This document shows, one piece after another, positions 51,489-60,855 of a stretch of 64,000 nt of DNA (position 1 is its first letter; every line of letters starts with the position of its first letter). A program made the translations under genes and the position numbers. The DNA comes from Streptomyces caelestis (GTDB lineage Bacteria; Actinomycetota; Actinomycetes; Streptomycetales; Streptomycetaceae), in NCBI RefSeq assembly GCF_001279005.1, contig NZ_LGCN01000119.1, forward strand, positions 1-64,000, written 5' to 3'. Below the pieces are notes generated by a model. That model saw only the letters and a list, made by a program, of their open reading frames with translations, made no database searches and had not been told where the DNA came from.

Positions 51489-53524
51489 CGCAGGAAGGCG
51501 GCGGCGACGCCGGCGTCGACCGGGACGTGCAGCCCGGTGGTGTGGGTCAGCTCCCCGCCGGTCAGCGCGAACACGGCGTTCGCCACGTGCTCGGGCAGCA
51601 CCTCGCGCTTGAGGATGGTCCGCTGGGCGTAGAACTCGCCGAGCTTCTCCTCCTCGATGCCGTAGGTCGCCGCGCGCTGGGCGCCCCAGCCGCCGGCGAA
51701 GATGCCGGAACCGCGCACCACGCCGTCCGGGTTGACACCGTTGACGCGGATGCCGTGCTCGCCCAGCTCGGCCGCGAGCAGCCGCACCTGGTGGGCCTGG
51801 TCGGCCTTGGTCGCCGAGTAGGCGATGTTGTTCGGGCCGGCGAAGACGGCGTTCTTGGAGGCGATGTAGACGATGTCGCCGCCCAGCTCCTGCGCGATCA
51901 TCACCCGGGCCGCCTCGCGCGAGACGAGGAAGGAGCCGCGGGCCATGATGTCGTGCTGGAGGTCCCAGTCCTTCGCGGAGGTCTCGAGCAGCGGCTTGGA
52001 GATCGAGATGCCCGCGTTGTTGACGACGAGGTCCACCCCGCCGAAGGCCAGCGCGGCGGCCTTGAAGGCGTCGGCGATCTGCTCCTCGTCCGTCACGTTC
52101 ACGGTGACCGCCACGGCCTTGTCCGCGCCGCCCAGCTCCTCGGCGACGGCCGCGGCGCTCTCCGCGTTCAGGTCCGCGACGACGACGCACGCGCCCTCGG
52201 CCACCAGCCGGTGCGCGATCGCCCTGCCGATCCCGCTGCCCGCGCCGGTCACCAGCGCCACCCGGGTCGCCAGCGGCTTCGGCTTCGGCATCCGCTGGAG
52301 CTTGGCCTCCTCCAGGGCCCAGTACTCGATGCGGAACTTCTCCGACTCCTCGATCGGCGCGTACGTCGAGACGGCCTCCGCGCCGCGCATCACGTTGATG
52401 GCGTTCACGTAGAACTCGCCCGCCACGCGCGCGGTCTGCTTGTCCTTGCCGAAGGAGAACATGCCCACGCCCGGGATCAGCACGATCGCCGGGTCGGCGC
52501 CGCGCATCGCGGGGGAGTCGGGCCGAGCATGGCACTTGTAGTAGGCGGCGTACTCCTCGCGGTATTCGGCGTGCAACTCCTTCAGCCGCGCGACGGCCGC
52601 CTCCACCGGGACGGTCGGCGCCAGGTCGAGGACGAGGGGGCGGACCTTGGTGCGCAGGAAGTGGTCGGGGCAGGAGGTGCCCAGGGCCGCGAGCCGCGGG
52701 TGCTCGGCCCGGGCCACGAAGTCCAGCACGACCTCGGAGTCGTTGAAGTGCCCGACCTGCGGCCGGTCCTGGGAGGCGATGGCCCGCACGTACGGGGCCA
52801 GCGCCGCCGCCCGCTCACGGCGCTCGGCCTCGGGGAGCGCCGCGTAGCCCTCGATCACGGGCCCGAAGGGCTCCGCCTCGCCGCGCTCGGCGAGGAACCG
52901 CTCGGCGGTGCGGATGATGTGCAGCGAGTTGCGCTCGCACTCCTCGGAGGTGTCGCCCCAGGCGGTGATGCCGTGGCCGCCCAGGACGCAGCCGATGGCC
53001 TGCGGGTTGGCCTCCTTGACGGCGGCGATGTCCAGACCGAGCTGGAAACCGGGCCGGCGCCACGGCACCCACACCACACGGTCGCCGAAGCACTCGGCGG
53101 TCAGCTTCTCGCCGTCCGCCGCGCAGGCCAGCGCGATACCGGAGTCGGGGTGCAGGTGGTCGACGTGGGCCGCGTCCACCAGACCGTGCATGGCGGTGTC
53201 GATGGAGGGGGCGGCGCCGCCCTTGCCGTGCAGGCAGTAGTCGAACGCGGCGACCATCTCGTCCTCGCGCTCGACGCCCGGGTAGACGCCCTTCAGCGCC
53301 CGCAGCCGGTCCAGCCGCAGCGCGGCGAGCCCGGCCTCGGTGAGGGTGCCGAGGTCGCCACCGGACCCCTTGACCCACATGAGCTCCACGTCACCGCCGG
53401 TGACGGGGTCGGTGTCGGTGCCCTTGGCGGAGGTGTTGCCGCCGGCGTAGTTGGTGTTGCGGGGGTCGGCGCCGAGCCGGTGCGAGCGGGCGAGGAGGGC
53501 GTCGGCTGCGGGGTGGGGTGCCAT
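51485..53524 (-). CDS. rhaEW: rhamnulose-1-phosphate aldolase / L-lactaldehyde dehydrogenase fusion
   Basis: A 679-residue fusion. Residues 1-410 form a class II aldolase domain (NTNYAGGNTSAKGTDTDPVT, metal site HVDHLHPDSG, GGHGITAWGDTSEECERNSL). Residues from about 420 form a short-chain dehydrogenase with the NAD motif VTGAGSGIGRAIAHRLVAEG and active site YSATKADQAH (Tyr about 569). It splits rhamnulose-1-phosphate to dihydroxyacetone phosphate and L-lactaldehyde, and by analogy with B. subtilis RhaEW oxidises the latter to L-lactate. This explains why lutABC lies next door. Confidence 0.9.
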   Translation of the reverse strand: MAPHPAADALLARSHRLGADPRNTNYAGGNTSAKGTDTDPVTGGDVELMWVKGSGGDLGTLTEAGLAALRLDRLRALKGVYPGVEREDEMVAAFDYCLHGKGGAAPSIDTAMHGLVDAAHVDHLHPDSGIALACAADGEKLTAECFGDRVVWVPWRRPGFQLGLDIAAVKEANPQAIGCVLGGHGITAWGDTSEECERNSLHIIRTAERFLAERGEAEPFGPVIEGYAALPEAERRERAAALAPYVRAIASQDRPQVGHFNDSEVVLDFVARAEHPRLAALGTSCPDHFLRTKVRPLVLDLAPTVPVEAAVARLKELHAEYREEYAAYYKCHARPDSPAMRGADPAIVLIPGVGMFSFGKDKQTARVAGEFYVNAINVMRGAEAVSTYAPIEESEKFRIEYWALEEAKLQRMPKPKPLATRVALVTGAGSGIGRAIAHRLVAEGACVVVADLNAESAAAVAEELGGADKAVAVTVNVTDEEQIADAFKAAALAFGGVDLVVNNAGISISKPLLETSAKDWDLQHDIMARGSFLVSREAARVMIAQELGGDIVYIASKNAVFAGPNNIAYSATKADQAHQVRLLAAELGEHGIRVNGVNPDGVVRGSGIFAGGWGAQRAATYGIEEEKLGEFYAQRTILKREVLPEHVANAVFALTGGELTHTTGLHVPVDAGVAAAFLR

Positions 53525-53681
53525 GGGGAGATCAGTCCTTCGGGGAAGAGAGGTGTGCGGAGTCGGGATGCCCGGGAGGGGCGCGGGCCTGTGCTCGTGT
53601 GCGGCTCCGTCGCGGGGCGCGACCGGCCGTGGCCGGCCCGCGGCCCGCGAACGACGGAACCCGGCGGACGGGACCCGGGGC
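53525..53681 (-). other. rhaI-rhaEW spacer with stem-loop
   Basis: The 157-nt gap between two genes of the same strand holds ACCGGCC-GT-GGCCGG (53622-53636), which can fold into a stem. It could attenuate or process the transcript. GAAGGA before the rhaEW ATG is the ribosome site. I see no gene. Confidence 0.4.
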
Positions 53682-54842
53682 TCAGGCGCCCCAGCCCGCC
53701 TGCTCTCCGCCCACGCGCTCGGCGACGATCTTCTCCTGCCATCCGCTGGAGCGGTACGCCGCGATGGGGTCGGGGTCCAGCCCCTGCTCCTCCCGCACCT
53801 CGCGCAGCAGCGGACGCACATCCGTGTTGTACGCGTCCATCAGCACCGCGTTGGCCTCCAGCACGTCCCCCGAGCGCTGGGCGGCAACGAGCGCGTCCCG
53901 GTCCACCAGCAGCGCCTTGGCGGTGGCCTCCTGGACGTTCATCACCGAGCGGATGATCGCCGGGATCTTCGCCTCGATGTTGTGGCACTGATCCAGCATG
54001 AACGCCACCTCGGGAGTGAACCCGCCCCCGCGGATGACCTCGTACATGATCCGGAACAGCTGGAACGGGTCGGCGGCGCCGACCATCAGGTCGTCGTCGG
54101 CGTAGAACCGCGAGTTGAAGTCGAACCCGCCGAGCTTCCCCTCCCGCAGCAGCGTCGCCACGATGAACTCGATGTTGGTCCCCGGGGCGTGGTGCCCGGT
54201 GTCGACGACCACCTGCGCCTTCTCGCCCAGCTTCAGGCAGTGCGCGTAGGCGGTGCCCCAGTCCGGCACGTCCGTCGTGTAGAACGCCGGCTCGAAGAAC
54301 TTGTACTCCAGCAGCATCCGCTGGTCGTCCCCGAGCCGCTCGTATACCTCGGCGAGCCCTTCGGCGAGCCGGTCCTGCCGCGCCCGGATGTCGTCCTGGC
54401 CGGGGTAGTTCGTCCCGTCGGCGAACCACAGCTTCAGGTCCTTGGAGCCGGTCGCGTCCATGATGTCGACGCACTCCAGCAGATGGTCGACGGCCTTCCT
54501 GCGCACCGCCGGGTCCGGGGCGCAGATGCTGCCGAGCCGGTAGTCGTCGTCCTGGAAGGTGTTGGAGTTGATCGCTCCGAGCTTCACCCCGCGGTCCTCG
54601 GCGTGCTCGGCCAGCGCCGCGTAGTCCTCGACCTTGTCCCACGGGATGTGCAGCGCCACGGTCGGCGCGACACCCGTGAACGCGTGCACCTGGGCGGCGT
54701 CGTCCAGCTTCTCCTGCGGGGTGCGGGGGACGCCCTGTTGCGCGAACACCTTGAACCGGGTCCCCGAGTTCCCGTACGCCCAGGACGGCGTCTCCACGGC
54801 CTGTGTCTTGAGAGCGGCTTTCACCGCGGCGAGCTCGGTCAC
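53682..54842 (-). CDS. rhaI: L-rhamnose isomerase (RhaI type)
   Basis: A 386-residue TIM-barrel isomerase of the RhaI family found in actinobacteria and rhizobia, not the E. coli RhaA type. Conserved stretches: [74 protein letters not shown] and [20 protein letters not shown]. They carry the expected Glu, Asp and His metal ligands. It converts L-rhamnose to L-rhamnulose. The GTG at 54842 has AGGAG 7 nt upstream. A strong promoter with a LacI operator precedes it. Confidence 0.92.
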   Translation of the reverse strand: MTELAAVKAALKTQAVETPSWAYGNSGTRFKVFAQQGVPRTPQEKLDDAAQVHAFTGVAPTVALHIPWDKVEDYAALAEHAEDRGVKLGAINSNTFQDDDYRLGSICAPDPAVRRKAVDHLLECVDIMDATGSKDLKLWFADGTNYPGQDDIRARQDRLAEGLAEVYERLGDDQRMLLEYKFFEPAFYTTDVPDWGTAYAHCLKLGEKAQVVVDTGHHAPGTNIEFIVATLLREGKLGGFDFNSRFYADDDLMVGAADPFQLFRIMYEVIRGGGFTPEVAFMLDQCHNIEAKIPAIIRSVMNVQEATAKALLVDRDALVAAQRSGDVLEANAVLMDAYNTDVRPLLREVREEQGLDPDPIAAYRSSGWQEKIVAERVGGEQAGWGA

Positions 54843-54882
54843 GTCAGGGCTCCTGTGACATCGGGTCGTGACGACCAATGAA

Positions 54883-54930
54883 TGAAACGATTCAGAACGG
54901 GAAGCTATGGGTCTCCCGAAGGGGTGTCAA
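54883..54930 (-). promoter_or_regulatory. rhaI promoter with LacI-type operator
   Basis: On the minus strand TTGACA (54930-54925), 17 nt, TAGCTT (54907-54902) is a near-consensus vegetative promoter. TGAATCGTTTCA (54894-54883) lies 7 nt beyond the -10 box, over the expected start point, as in LacI-family repression. Confidence 0.8.
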
Positions 54931-54978
54931 CCCCTGTGGCGAAGACAGCCCTCCGTGACCAGGGCGAGACCTGAAGGT

Positions 54979-54995
54979 GTCGAAAGTTTTTCGAC
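54979..54995. promoter_or_regulatory. 17-bp inverted repeat between the two rha promoters
   Basis: GTCGAAAGTTTTTCGAC has perfect 7-bp arms with a 3-nt centre. It lies upstream of both divergent -35 boxes, a place suited to an activator or to a looping repressor. Confidence 0.6.
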
Positions 54996-55004
54996 CGGAA
55001 CCCA

Positions 55005-55060
55005 TTGACGCGCCCTGTGTCTCGCGCCTAACGTCCCGGCAACCCAGTTGAAACCTTTCA
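55005..55060 (+). promoter_or_regulatory. rhamnose ABC-transporter promoter with LacI-type operator
   Basis: TTGACG (55005-55010), 18 nt, TAACGT (55029-55034), then TGAAACCTTTCA (55049-55060) in the early transcribed region. The palindrome has the same form as the one before rhaI, so one regulator should control both operons. Confidence 0.78.
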
Positions 55061-55103
55061 CGACGTCGCGAGGGCCTCCCACCGGCGTCGTCGAGGAGCC
55101 CTC

Positions 55104-56621
55104 ATGACCCACCCGTCCGACACGGGTCCGGCCCCGGTTCTCGCGCTGAAGGACATCTCCAAGTCCTTCGGCGCGGTCCGCGCCCTGCGGGACGTCTCCC
55201 TGGAGCTGTTCCCCGGGGAGGTGCACGCCCTCGCCGGCGAGAACGGAGCCGGCAAGTCGACCCTCATCAAGACACTCGCCGGAGTGCACCGTCCGGACGC
55301 CGGCCAGGTGCTGCTCGACGGCGCCCCCGTCGTCTTCCACGGCCCCGGTGACGCCCGCGACGCCGGCATCGCCGTGATCTACCAGGAGCCCACGCTCTTC
55401 CCCGACCTGTCGATCGCCGAGAACATCTTCATGGGCCGGCAGCCCCGGCGGGCGTTCGGCCGGATCGACCACCGGGCCACCCACGAGGCGACCGCCGCCC
55501 TGATGGAGCGGCTCGGCGTCGAGCTCGACCCGGACCGCCCGGCCCGCGGTCTGTCCATCGCCGACCAGCAGATCGTCGAGATCGCCAAGGCGCTCTCCTT
55601 CGACGCCCGCGTCCTGATCATGGACGAGCCCACCGCCGCCCTCACCGGCAGCGAGGTCGCCCGTCTCTTCGGCGTCGTGCGCACCCTGCGCGAACAGGGC
55701 GCCGCGGTGCTGTTCATCTCCCACCGGCTGGAGGAGATCTTCGAGATCTGCCGACGGGTCACCACGCTGCGCGACGGCGCCTGGGTCTCCAGCGAGCCGC
55801 TGGACGGCATGACCGAGGACGACCTGGTCCGCCGCATGGTCGGCCGCGACCTCGAGGAGCTCTACCCCAAGCAGGACGTGACACCGGGCGAGACGGCCCT
55901 GAGCGTGCGCCGGCTGACCCGCGAGGGCGTCTTCACCGACGTCTCCTTCGACGTGCGGCGCGGCGAGATCGTCGGCCTGGCCGGACTCGTCGGCGCCGGG
56001 CGCACCGAGGTCGCCCGCGCCGTGTTCGGCGTCGACCGCTGGGACGCCGGCGAGGTGGAGGTCGACGGGCGCAGGCTCACCAACGGCGCCCCGTCCACCG
56101 CCATGGCCGCGGGCCTCGCCCTGGTCCCCGAGGACCGGCGCGCCCAGGGCCTGGTGATGGACATGTCCATCGAGCGCAACATCGGCCTCACCGGACTCCG
56201 TACGACCGTGCGGGCCGGCCTGATGGACCGCGGCGCCGAACGCAGCCGCTCCCTCGACTGGGCCGTCAGGCTCCAGGTCAAGTACGCCCGGATCGCCGAC
56301 ACGGTGAACACCCTGTCCGGCGGCAACCAGCAGAAGGTCGTCCTCGCCAAGTGGCTCGCCACCGGGCCGAAGGTGCTGATCGTCGACGAGCCCACCCGCG
56401 GCATCGACGTCGGCACCAAGGCCGAGGTGCACCGGCTGCTGTCCCAGCTCGCCGCCGACGGCGTCGCCGTCCTGATGATCTCCTCCGACCTGCCCGAGAT
56501 CCTCGGCATGGCCGACCGCGTGCTGGTGATGCACGAGGGCCGGCTCACCGCCGAGATCCCCCGCACCGACGCCACCGAGGAAACCGTGATGGCCGCAGCC
56601 ACGGGGAGGGCCGCCGCATGA
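55104..56621 (+). CDS. rhaT: rhamnose ABC transporter, double ATPase
   Basis: A 505-residue CUT2-type ATPase with two nucleotide-binding domains. The first has Walker [17 protein letters not shown] and Walker [12 protein letters not shown]. The second has a degenerate Walker A ([14 protein letters not shown]), as usual for this class, with [15 protein letters not shown] and [20 protein letters not shown]. It drives sugar import. GAGGAG lies 7 nt before the ATG. The symbol follows the Rhizobium usage, not the E. coli RhaT symporter. Confidence 0.9.
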   Translation: MTHPSDTGPAPVLALKDISKSFGAVRALRDVSLELFPGEVHALAGENGAGKSTLIKTLAGVHRPDAGQVLLDGAPVVFHGPGDARDAGIAVIYQEPTLFPDLSIAENIFMGRQPRRAFGRIDHRATHEATAALMERLGVELDPDRPARGLSIADQQIVEIAKALSFDARVLIMDEPTAALTGSEVARLFGVVRTLREQGAAVLFISHRLEEIFEICRRVTTLRDGAWVSSEPLDGMTEDDLVRRMVGRDLEELYPKQDVTPGETALSVRRLTREGVFTDVSFDVRRGEIVGLAGLVGAGRTEVARAVFGVDRWDAGEVEVDGRRLTNGAPSTAMAAGLALVPEDRRAQGLVMDMSIERNIGLTGLRTTVRAGLMDRGAERSRSLDWAVRLQVKYARIADTVNTLSGGNQQKVVLAKWLATGPKVLIVDEPTRGIDVGTKAEVHRLLSQLAADGVAVLMISSDLPEILGMADRVLVMHEGRLTAEIPRTDATEETVMAAATGRAAA

Positions 56622-57658
56622 CGGTCACCGCTCCCGAAGAAGCCCCCGTCGCCGAGGCGCCGAAGGCCGGCGCCACCCGGCTGATGGACCGCGTCTTCAA
56701 GATGCGCGAACTCGCCATCCTCCTCGTCTTCCTGGTGATGATCGCCGTCACCCAGGCCGGCAACAGCGAGTTCCTGTCCGAACAGGGCGTCAAGGACCTG
56801 CTGCTGAACGCGACCATCCTGATCCTGGTCGCCACCGGCCAGTCCCTGGTCGTCATCACCCGCAACGTCGACCTGTCCGTCGGCTCCACCCTCGGCATCA
56901 GCGCCTTCGCCGCCGGCCTCCACCTCCAGAACGGCGGGAACCCGGTCGTCGCCATCGCCCTCGCCGTCCTGCTCGGCATCGGCTTCGGACTGCTCAACGG
57001 CCTGCTCGTCAGCCTCGGTCAGGTGCCCGCCCTCGTGGTCACCCTCGGCACGCTCTACATCATCCGCGGCATCGACTCCATCTGGGTCGGCTCCCGCCAG
57101 ATCACGGCCGCCGATCTTCCCGGCGGGTTCGTCGACTTCGGCTCCGGCGGCATCTCGGCGGTGCCGTACCTGGCGCTCATCGCGCTCGCGGTGCTCGTGG
57201 CGACGGCGTACTACCTCAAGCACTTCGGCGGCGGACGCGAGCTGTACGCGCTCGGCTCCAACCCGGAGGCCGCCCGGCTCGCCGGCATCCCCGTGCGCAG
57301 GCGGATCCTCGCCGCGTACACCTTCTGCGGCGCCCTCGCCGGCCTCGCCGGCGCCCTGTACCTGGCCCGGTTCGGCAACGTCGACTCCGGCACCGGGAAC
57401 GGCTACGAACTCACCGTCGTCAGCGCGGTCGTGGTCGGCGGCGTGGTCTTCACCGGCGGCTCCGGCAGCGTCTACGGCGCGGCCCTCGGCGCGCTGCTGC
57501 TGACCTCCGTCAACAGCGTGCTGCCCGCCCTCGGCGTCAGCTCCGTGTGGGTGCTCGCCATCAACGGCATCCTGCTCATCCTCGCCATCGCGGTCGACCG
57601 GGTCGTCGCGCTGCGCGTGGCCTCCGCCCTGAAGAAGAGGAACGCCCGCCATGCCTGA
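56618..57658 (+). CDS. rhaP: rhamnose ABC transporter permease 1
   Basis: A 346-residue CUT2 permease with 8-10 helices. Family motifs are [20 protein letters not shown] and the cytosolic loop [20 protein letters not shown]. It pairs with the next gene to form the membrane channel. The ATG overlaps the ATPase stop (ATGA). Which permease is called P or Q is arbitrary here. Confidence 0.9.
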   Translation: MTVTAPEEAPVAEAPKAGATRLMDRVFKMRELAILLVFLVMIAVTQAGNSEFLSEQGVKDLLLNATILILVATGQSLVVITRNVDLSVGSTLGISAFAAGLHLQNGGNPVVAIALAVLLGIGFGLLNGLLVSLGQVPALVVTLGTLYIIRGIDSIWVGSRQITAADLPGGFVDFGSGGISAVPYLALIALAVLVATAYYLKHFGGGRELYALGSNPEAARLAGIPVRRRILAAYTFCGALAGLAGALYLARFGNVDSGTGNGYELTVVSAVVVGGVVFTGGSGSVYGAALGALLLTSVNSVLPALGVSSVWVLAINGILLILAIAVDRVVALRVASALKKRNARHA

Positions 57659-58664
57659 GTCCCTCACGCGCGCGGTCCGCTGGGACACGGTCGTCGGCGC
57701 CCTGCTCGTCGTGGTCCTGCTGCTGTCCTTCACCACCGTCGACGGCTTCGGCAACGCGCTCAACCTGTCGTTCCTCATCGGCAACACCCTGCCGATCGCG
57801 CTGATCGCCCTGCCCATGACCCTGCTCGTGGTCTCGGGCGAGATCGACCTGTCCGTGGCCTCCACGGCCGGCCTGTCCGGCGCGGTGATGGGCGCCCTGT
57901 GGAACCAGGGCATGACCATCGAGACGATCATCCCGATCTGCCTCGTCATCGGCGTCGTCTGCGGCCTGGTCAACGGCCTGCTGGTGACCCGCCTCGGGCT
58001 GCCGTCCCTCGCCGTCACCATCGGTACGCTGGCCGCCTACCGGGGCATCGCGCAGATCGTGCTCGGCTCCGACGCGGTGACCGACTTCCCCGTCCCGTAC
58101 CTGGACTTCGCCGCCGGACGCATCGGCGACACGTTCGTCCCGTACGCCCTCCCGCCCTTCCTGGTGCTGCTCGCCATCGCCGTCGTCGCCCTGCACGCCA
58201 CCCCGTTCGGCCGGTCGCTGTTCGCGATCGGCGCGAGCGAGGAAGCGGCCCGGTTCGCCGGCCTCCGCGTCAAGCGGCAGAAGCTGATCCTGTTCACCCT
58301 GACCGGTCTGATGGCCTCCCTCACCGGCGTCTTCTGGGCGCTCCACTACGCCAGCGCCCGCTACGACAACGCCACCGGCCTCGAACTCTCCGTCGTGGCG
58401 GCCGTCCTGCTCGGCGGCATCGACTTCGACGGCGGCAAGGGGACGCTCGGCGGCGCGATCGCCGGTGTGTTCCTGCTCGGCGCGCTGCAGAACGTGATGA
58501 GCCTCCAGGACGTCTCCGCGCAGTCGCAGATCGTCGTCACGGGTGTGCTGCTGGTGCTGTCCGTGCTCGGACCGCGGGTCGCCCGGCAGATCGCCGTCGC
58601 GCGGGCCGGACGCCGGGCAGCCGCGTCACCACCGGTCCCCAAGGCCCCCACTGCCACCCCCTGA
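57651..58664 (+). CDS. rhaQ: rhamnose ABC transporter permease 2
   Basis: A 337-residue CUT2 permease. It shows VVSGEIDLSVASTAGLSGAV, a loop SLFAIGASEEAARFAGLRVK and VVAAVLLGGIDFDGGKGTLG. It overlaps the previous gene by 8 nt. The end is rich in Ala and Pro. A binding-protein gene follows after 28 nt. Confidence 0.9.
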   Translation: MPESLTRAVRWDTVVGALLVVVLLLSFTTVDGFGNALNLSFLIGNTLPIALIALPMTLLVVSGEIDLSVASTAGLSGAVMGALWNQGMTIETIIPICLVIGVVCGLVNGLLVTRLGLPSLAVTIGTLAAYRGIAQIVLGSDAVTDFPVPYLDFAAGRIGDTFVPYALPPFLVLLAIAVVALHATPFGRSLFAIGASEEAARFAGLRVKRQKLILFTLTGLMASLTGVFWALHYASARYDNATGLELSVVAAVLLGGIDFDGGKGTLGGAIAGVFLLGALQNVMSLQDVSAQSQIVVTGVLLVLSVLGPRVARQIAVARAGRRAAASPPVPKAPTATP

Positions 58665-58692
58665 ACCCCTCTCGTCCGCTAAGGAACCCACC

Positions 58693-59775
58693 ATGCGCAA
58701 GGCATCCATCCGCCGCACCTGCGCGGCCCTCGCCGCCGTCACCTCCCTCGCCCTGGCCGCCACCGCCTGCGGCGGCACCACCAAGGAGGACGTGAAGAAC
58801 GAGGGCGGCGCGGCGGCCTCGGCCGGCAAGGCCGACCCGAACGCCGAGACCAAGAAGGGCCTGACCGTCGGCTTCCTGCCCAAGCAGGTCAACAACCCCT
58901 ACTTCACCACCGCCGACAAGGGCGGCCAGAAGGCCGTCGAGGAACTGGGCTCCACCTACAAGGAGGTCGGCCCCTCCAGCGCCACCGACACCGCCGGCCA
59001 GGTCTCCTACGTCAACACCCTGACCCAGCAGCAGGTCGACGCCATGGCCGTCTCCGCGCAGGACCCCGGCGCCCTGTGCACCGCGCTCAAGCAGGCCATG
59101 AAGAACGGCATCAAGGTCGTCACCTACGACTCGGACACCACCGCCGACTGCCGCAACGCCTTCATCTCGCAGGCCAGCGGCGAGGACCTGGGCCGCACCG
59201 AGGTGCAACTGCTCGCCGAGCAGATCGACTACAAGGGCGAGATCGCGATCCTGTCCGCCGCGCAGACCGCGACGAACCAGAACGCCTGGATCGAGTTCAT
59301 GAAGGACGAGCTCAAGGACCCCAAGTACAAGGACGTCAAGCTGGTCAAGGTCGCCTACGGCAACGACGACGCCCAGCAGTCCTTCCAGCAGACCCAGGGC
59401 CTGCTCCAGGAGTACCCGAACCTGAAGGGCATCATCTCCCCGACCACCGTCGGCATCAAGGCGGCCGCCCAGTACCTGTCCGGCTCCAAGTACAAGGGCA
59501 AGGTCAAGCTGACCGGCCTCGGCACCCCCAACGACATGCGCAAGTACGTCAAGAACGGCACCGTCGAGGCGTTCGAGCTCTGGGACCCGGCCAAGCTCGG
59601 AGAGCTGGCCGCCCGCACCGCCATCGCCCTGTCCTCCGGCCAGATCACCGGCAAGGAGGGCGAGACCTTCACGGCCGGCGCGCTGGGCGAGTACACCATC
59701 GGCGAGAACGGCGTGATCAACCTCGGCAAGCCCACCGTCTTCAACGCCGAGAACATCGACCGGTTCGACTTCTGA
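58693..59775 (+). CDS. rhaS: rhamnose-binding lipoprotein
   Basis: A 360-residue periplasmic-binding-type 1 lipoprotein with lipobox AATAC (Cys26). Ligand-domain motifs: LTVGFLPKQVNNPYFTTADK, VDAMAVSAQDPGALCTALKQ, VVTYDSDTTADCRNAFISQA and GIISPTTVGIKAAAQYLSGS. It delivers the sugar to the two permeases. The specificity for rhamnose rests on neighbours. AAGGA is 8 nt before the ATG. Confidence 0.9.
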   Translation: MRKASIRRTCAALAAVTSLALAATACGGTTKEDVKNEGGAAASAGKADPNAETKKGLTVGFLPKQVNNPYFTTADKGGQKAVEELGSTYKEVGPSSATDTAGQVSYVNTLTQQQVDAMAVSAQDPGALCTALKQAMKNGIKVVTYDSDTTADCRNAFISQASGEDLGRTEVQLLAEQIDYKGEIAILSAAQTATNQNAWIEFMKDELKDPKYKDVKLVKVAYGNDDAQQSFQQTQGLLQEYPNLKGIISPTTVGIKAAAQYLSGSKYKGKVKLTGLGTPNDMRKYVKNGTVEAFELWDPAKLGELAARTAIALSSGQITGKEGETFTAGALGEYTIGENGVINLGKPTVFNAENIDRFDF

Positions 59776-59816
59776 TCCCGTTCCGGTCCCGACCACCCCT
59801 GGAGGAGCGGTACTTC

Positions 59817-60137
59817 ATGCAACGCGTCTGTTTCCTGCTCAAGGTCCGACAGGACCGGATCGCCGAGTACCGCGAACGCCACGCCGCCGTGTGGCCCGAG
59901 ATGCGCGAGGCGCTCTCGGCCACCGGCTGGCACAACTACTCCCTCTTCCTGCGCGACGACGGCCTCCTCGTCGGCTACCTGGAGACCGAGGACTTCGAGG
60001 CGGCCAAGGCCGGCATGGAGGCCACCGAGGTCAACGGCCGCTGGCAGGCCGAGATGTCCCCCTTCTTCGAGTCCCTCGACGGCTCCCGGCCGGACGAGGC
60101 GATGAAACCGCTGACCGAGGTCTTCCACCTCGCCTGA
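59817..60137 (+). CDS. rhaM: L-rhamnose mutarotase
   Basis: A 106-residue mutarotase. Catalytic His and Tyr candidates lie in YRERHAAVWPEMREAL and GWHNYSLFLRDDGLLVGYLE, with the C-terminal EVFHLA typical of the family. It interconverts the alpha and beta anomers of L-rhamnose. GGAGGAG precedes the ATG. It completes the transporter operon and supports the rhamnose assignment of the whole island. The symbol rhaU is used in rhizobia. Confidence 0.92.
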   Translation: MQRVCFLLKVRQDRIAEYRERHAAVWPEMREALSATGWHNYSLFLRDDGLLVGYLETEDFEAAKAGMEATEVNGRWQAEMSPFFESLDGSRPDEAMKPLTEVFHLA

Positions 60138-60152
60138 CGACGAGAGCCCGCG

Positions 60153-60782
60153 ATGAGACGACGCACTCCGCCGGCCGGCGCGCTCCTCGGCACCGCGGCG
60201 GCCCCCGCCCTGGCCGCCGCGCCCGGGCCGTCGGTCACCCGCACCGGCAGCACCACGCTCGACAGCCGGGCGGTCTTCTCCGTGTCCCACGACGGCCCGG
60301 TCAGCGACAACGCGTTCCGGAAGAACGGCCTGCTCACCCACAAGGGCCACCAGCACGCGGCCCGGTGCACCGCCGACCGGGGCGTCGTCGGCCGCCGCGC
60401 CCTCGGCACGAACACCTGGCGGACCGTGCGGGCCGGTCACGCCTTCCCCGTCCGCCGTACCGCCGCCGGCACCCGGCGGAAGACCGGGATCCCCGTCCCG
60501 CTCGACTCCGGCCGGCGCACCGAGCCGGCCCCGGACCGGTACGGCGACGCCCGCGCCGTGTTCCCCTACGGCCGTATCGCCGCCGCCTCCGCGGCCTTTG
60601 GACACACCGACCAAAAGCCGCTGTACGACGGCGCCGGCCCGAACGCCTCCGGCGAGGTGGTGACCGACGGGACACGTGTCCCCCAGGACGGGGTGCTGCC
60701 GGTCGTGCACCAGGAGAAGTCCACCGGTAGGACACCCTCGCCCCTGCGCGTAGTCGACTCCGGGCTGCCCGCCCGACCGTGA
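60153..60782 (+). pseudogene. BNR-4 propeller protein with internal deletion
   Basis: The 209-codon frame starts with a secretion signal (MRRRTPPAGALLGTAAAPAL). An N-terminal BNR-4 part follows (STTLDSRAVFSVSHDGPVSD, RKNGLLTHKGHQHAARCTAD, GRRALGTNTWRTV). About residue 100 it jumps to the C-terminal part (APDRYGDARAVFPYGRIAAA, KPLYDGAGPNASGEVVTDG, DGVLPVVHQEKSTGRTPSP). By recall, intact relatives have about 430-450 residues, so roughly half is gone, including the propeller core. Intact members near rhamnose genes are candidate rhamnosyl-glucuronate lyases or hydrolases (PL27- or GH145-like). The frame is still open and may be expressed, but catalysis is unlikely. It starts 16 nt after rhaM. 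Confidence 0.7.
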
Positions 60783-60855
60783 CCGCTCACGGGCGGCGCT
60801 GCCGGTAGTGTGATGGCCCGCCGCGCCGCCCCCTCTCCCTGGAGGTCCCTGCCCG

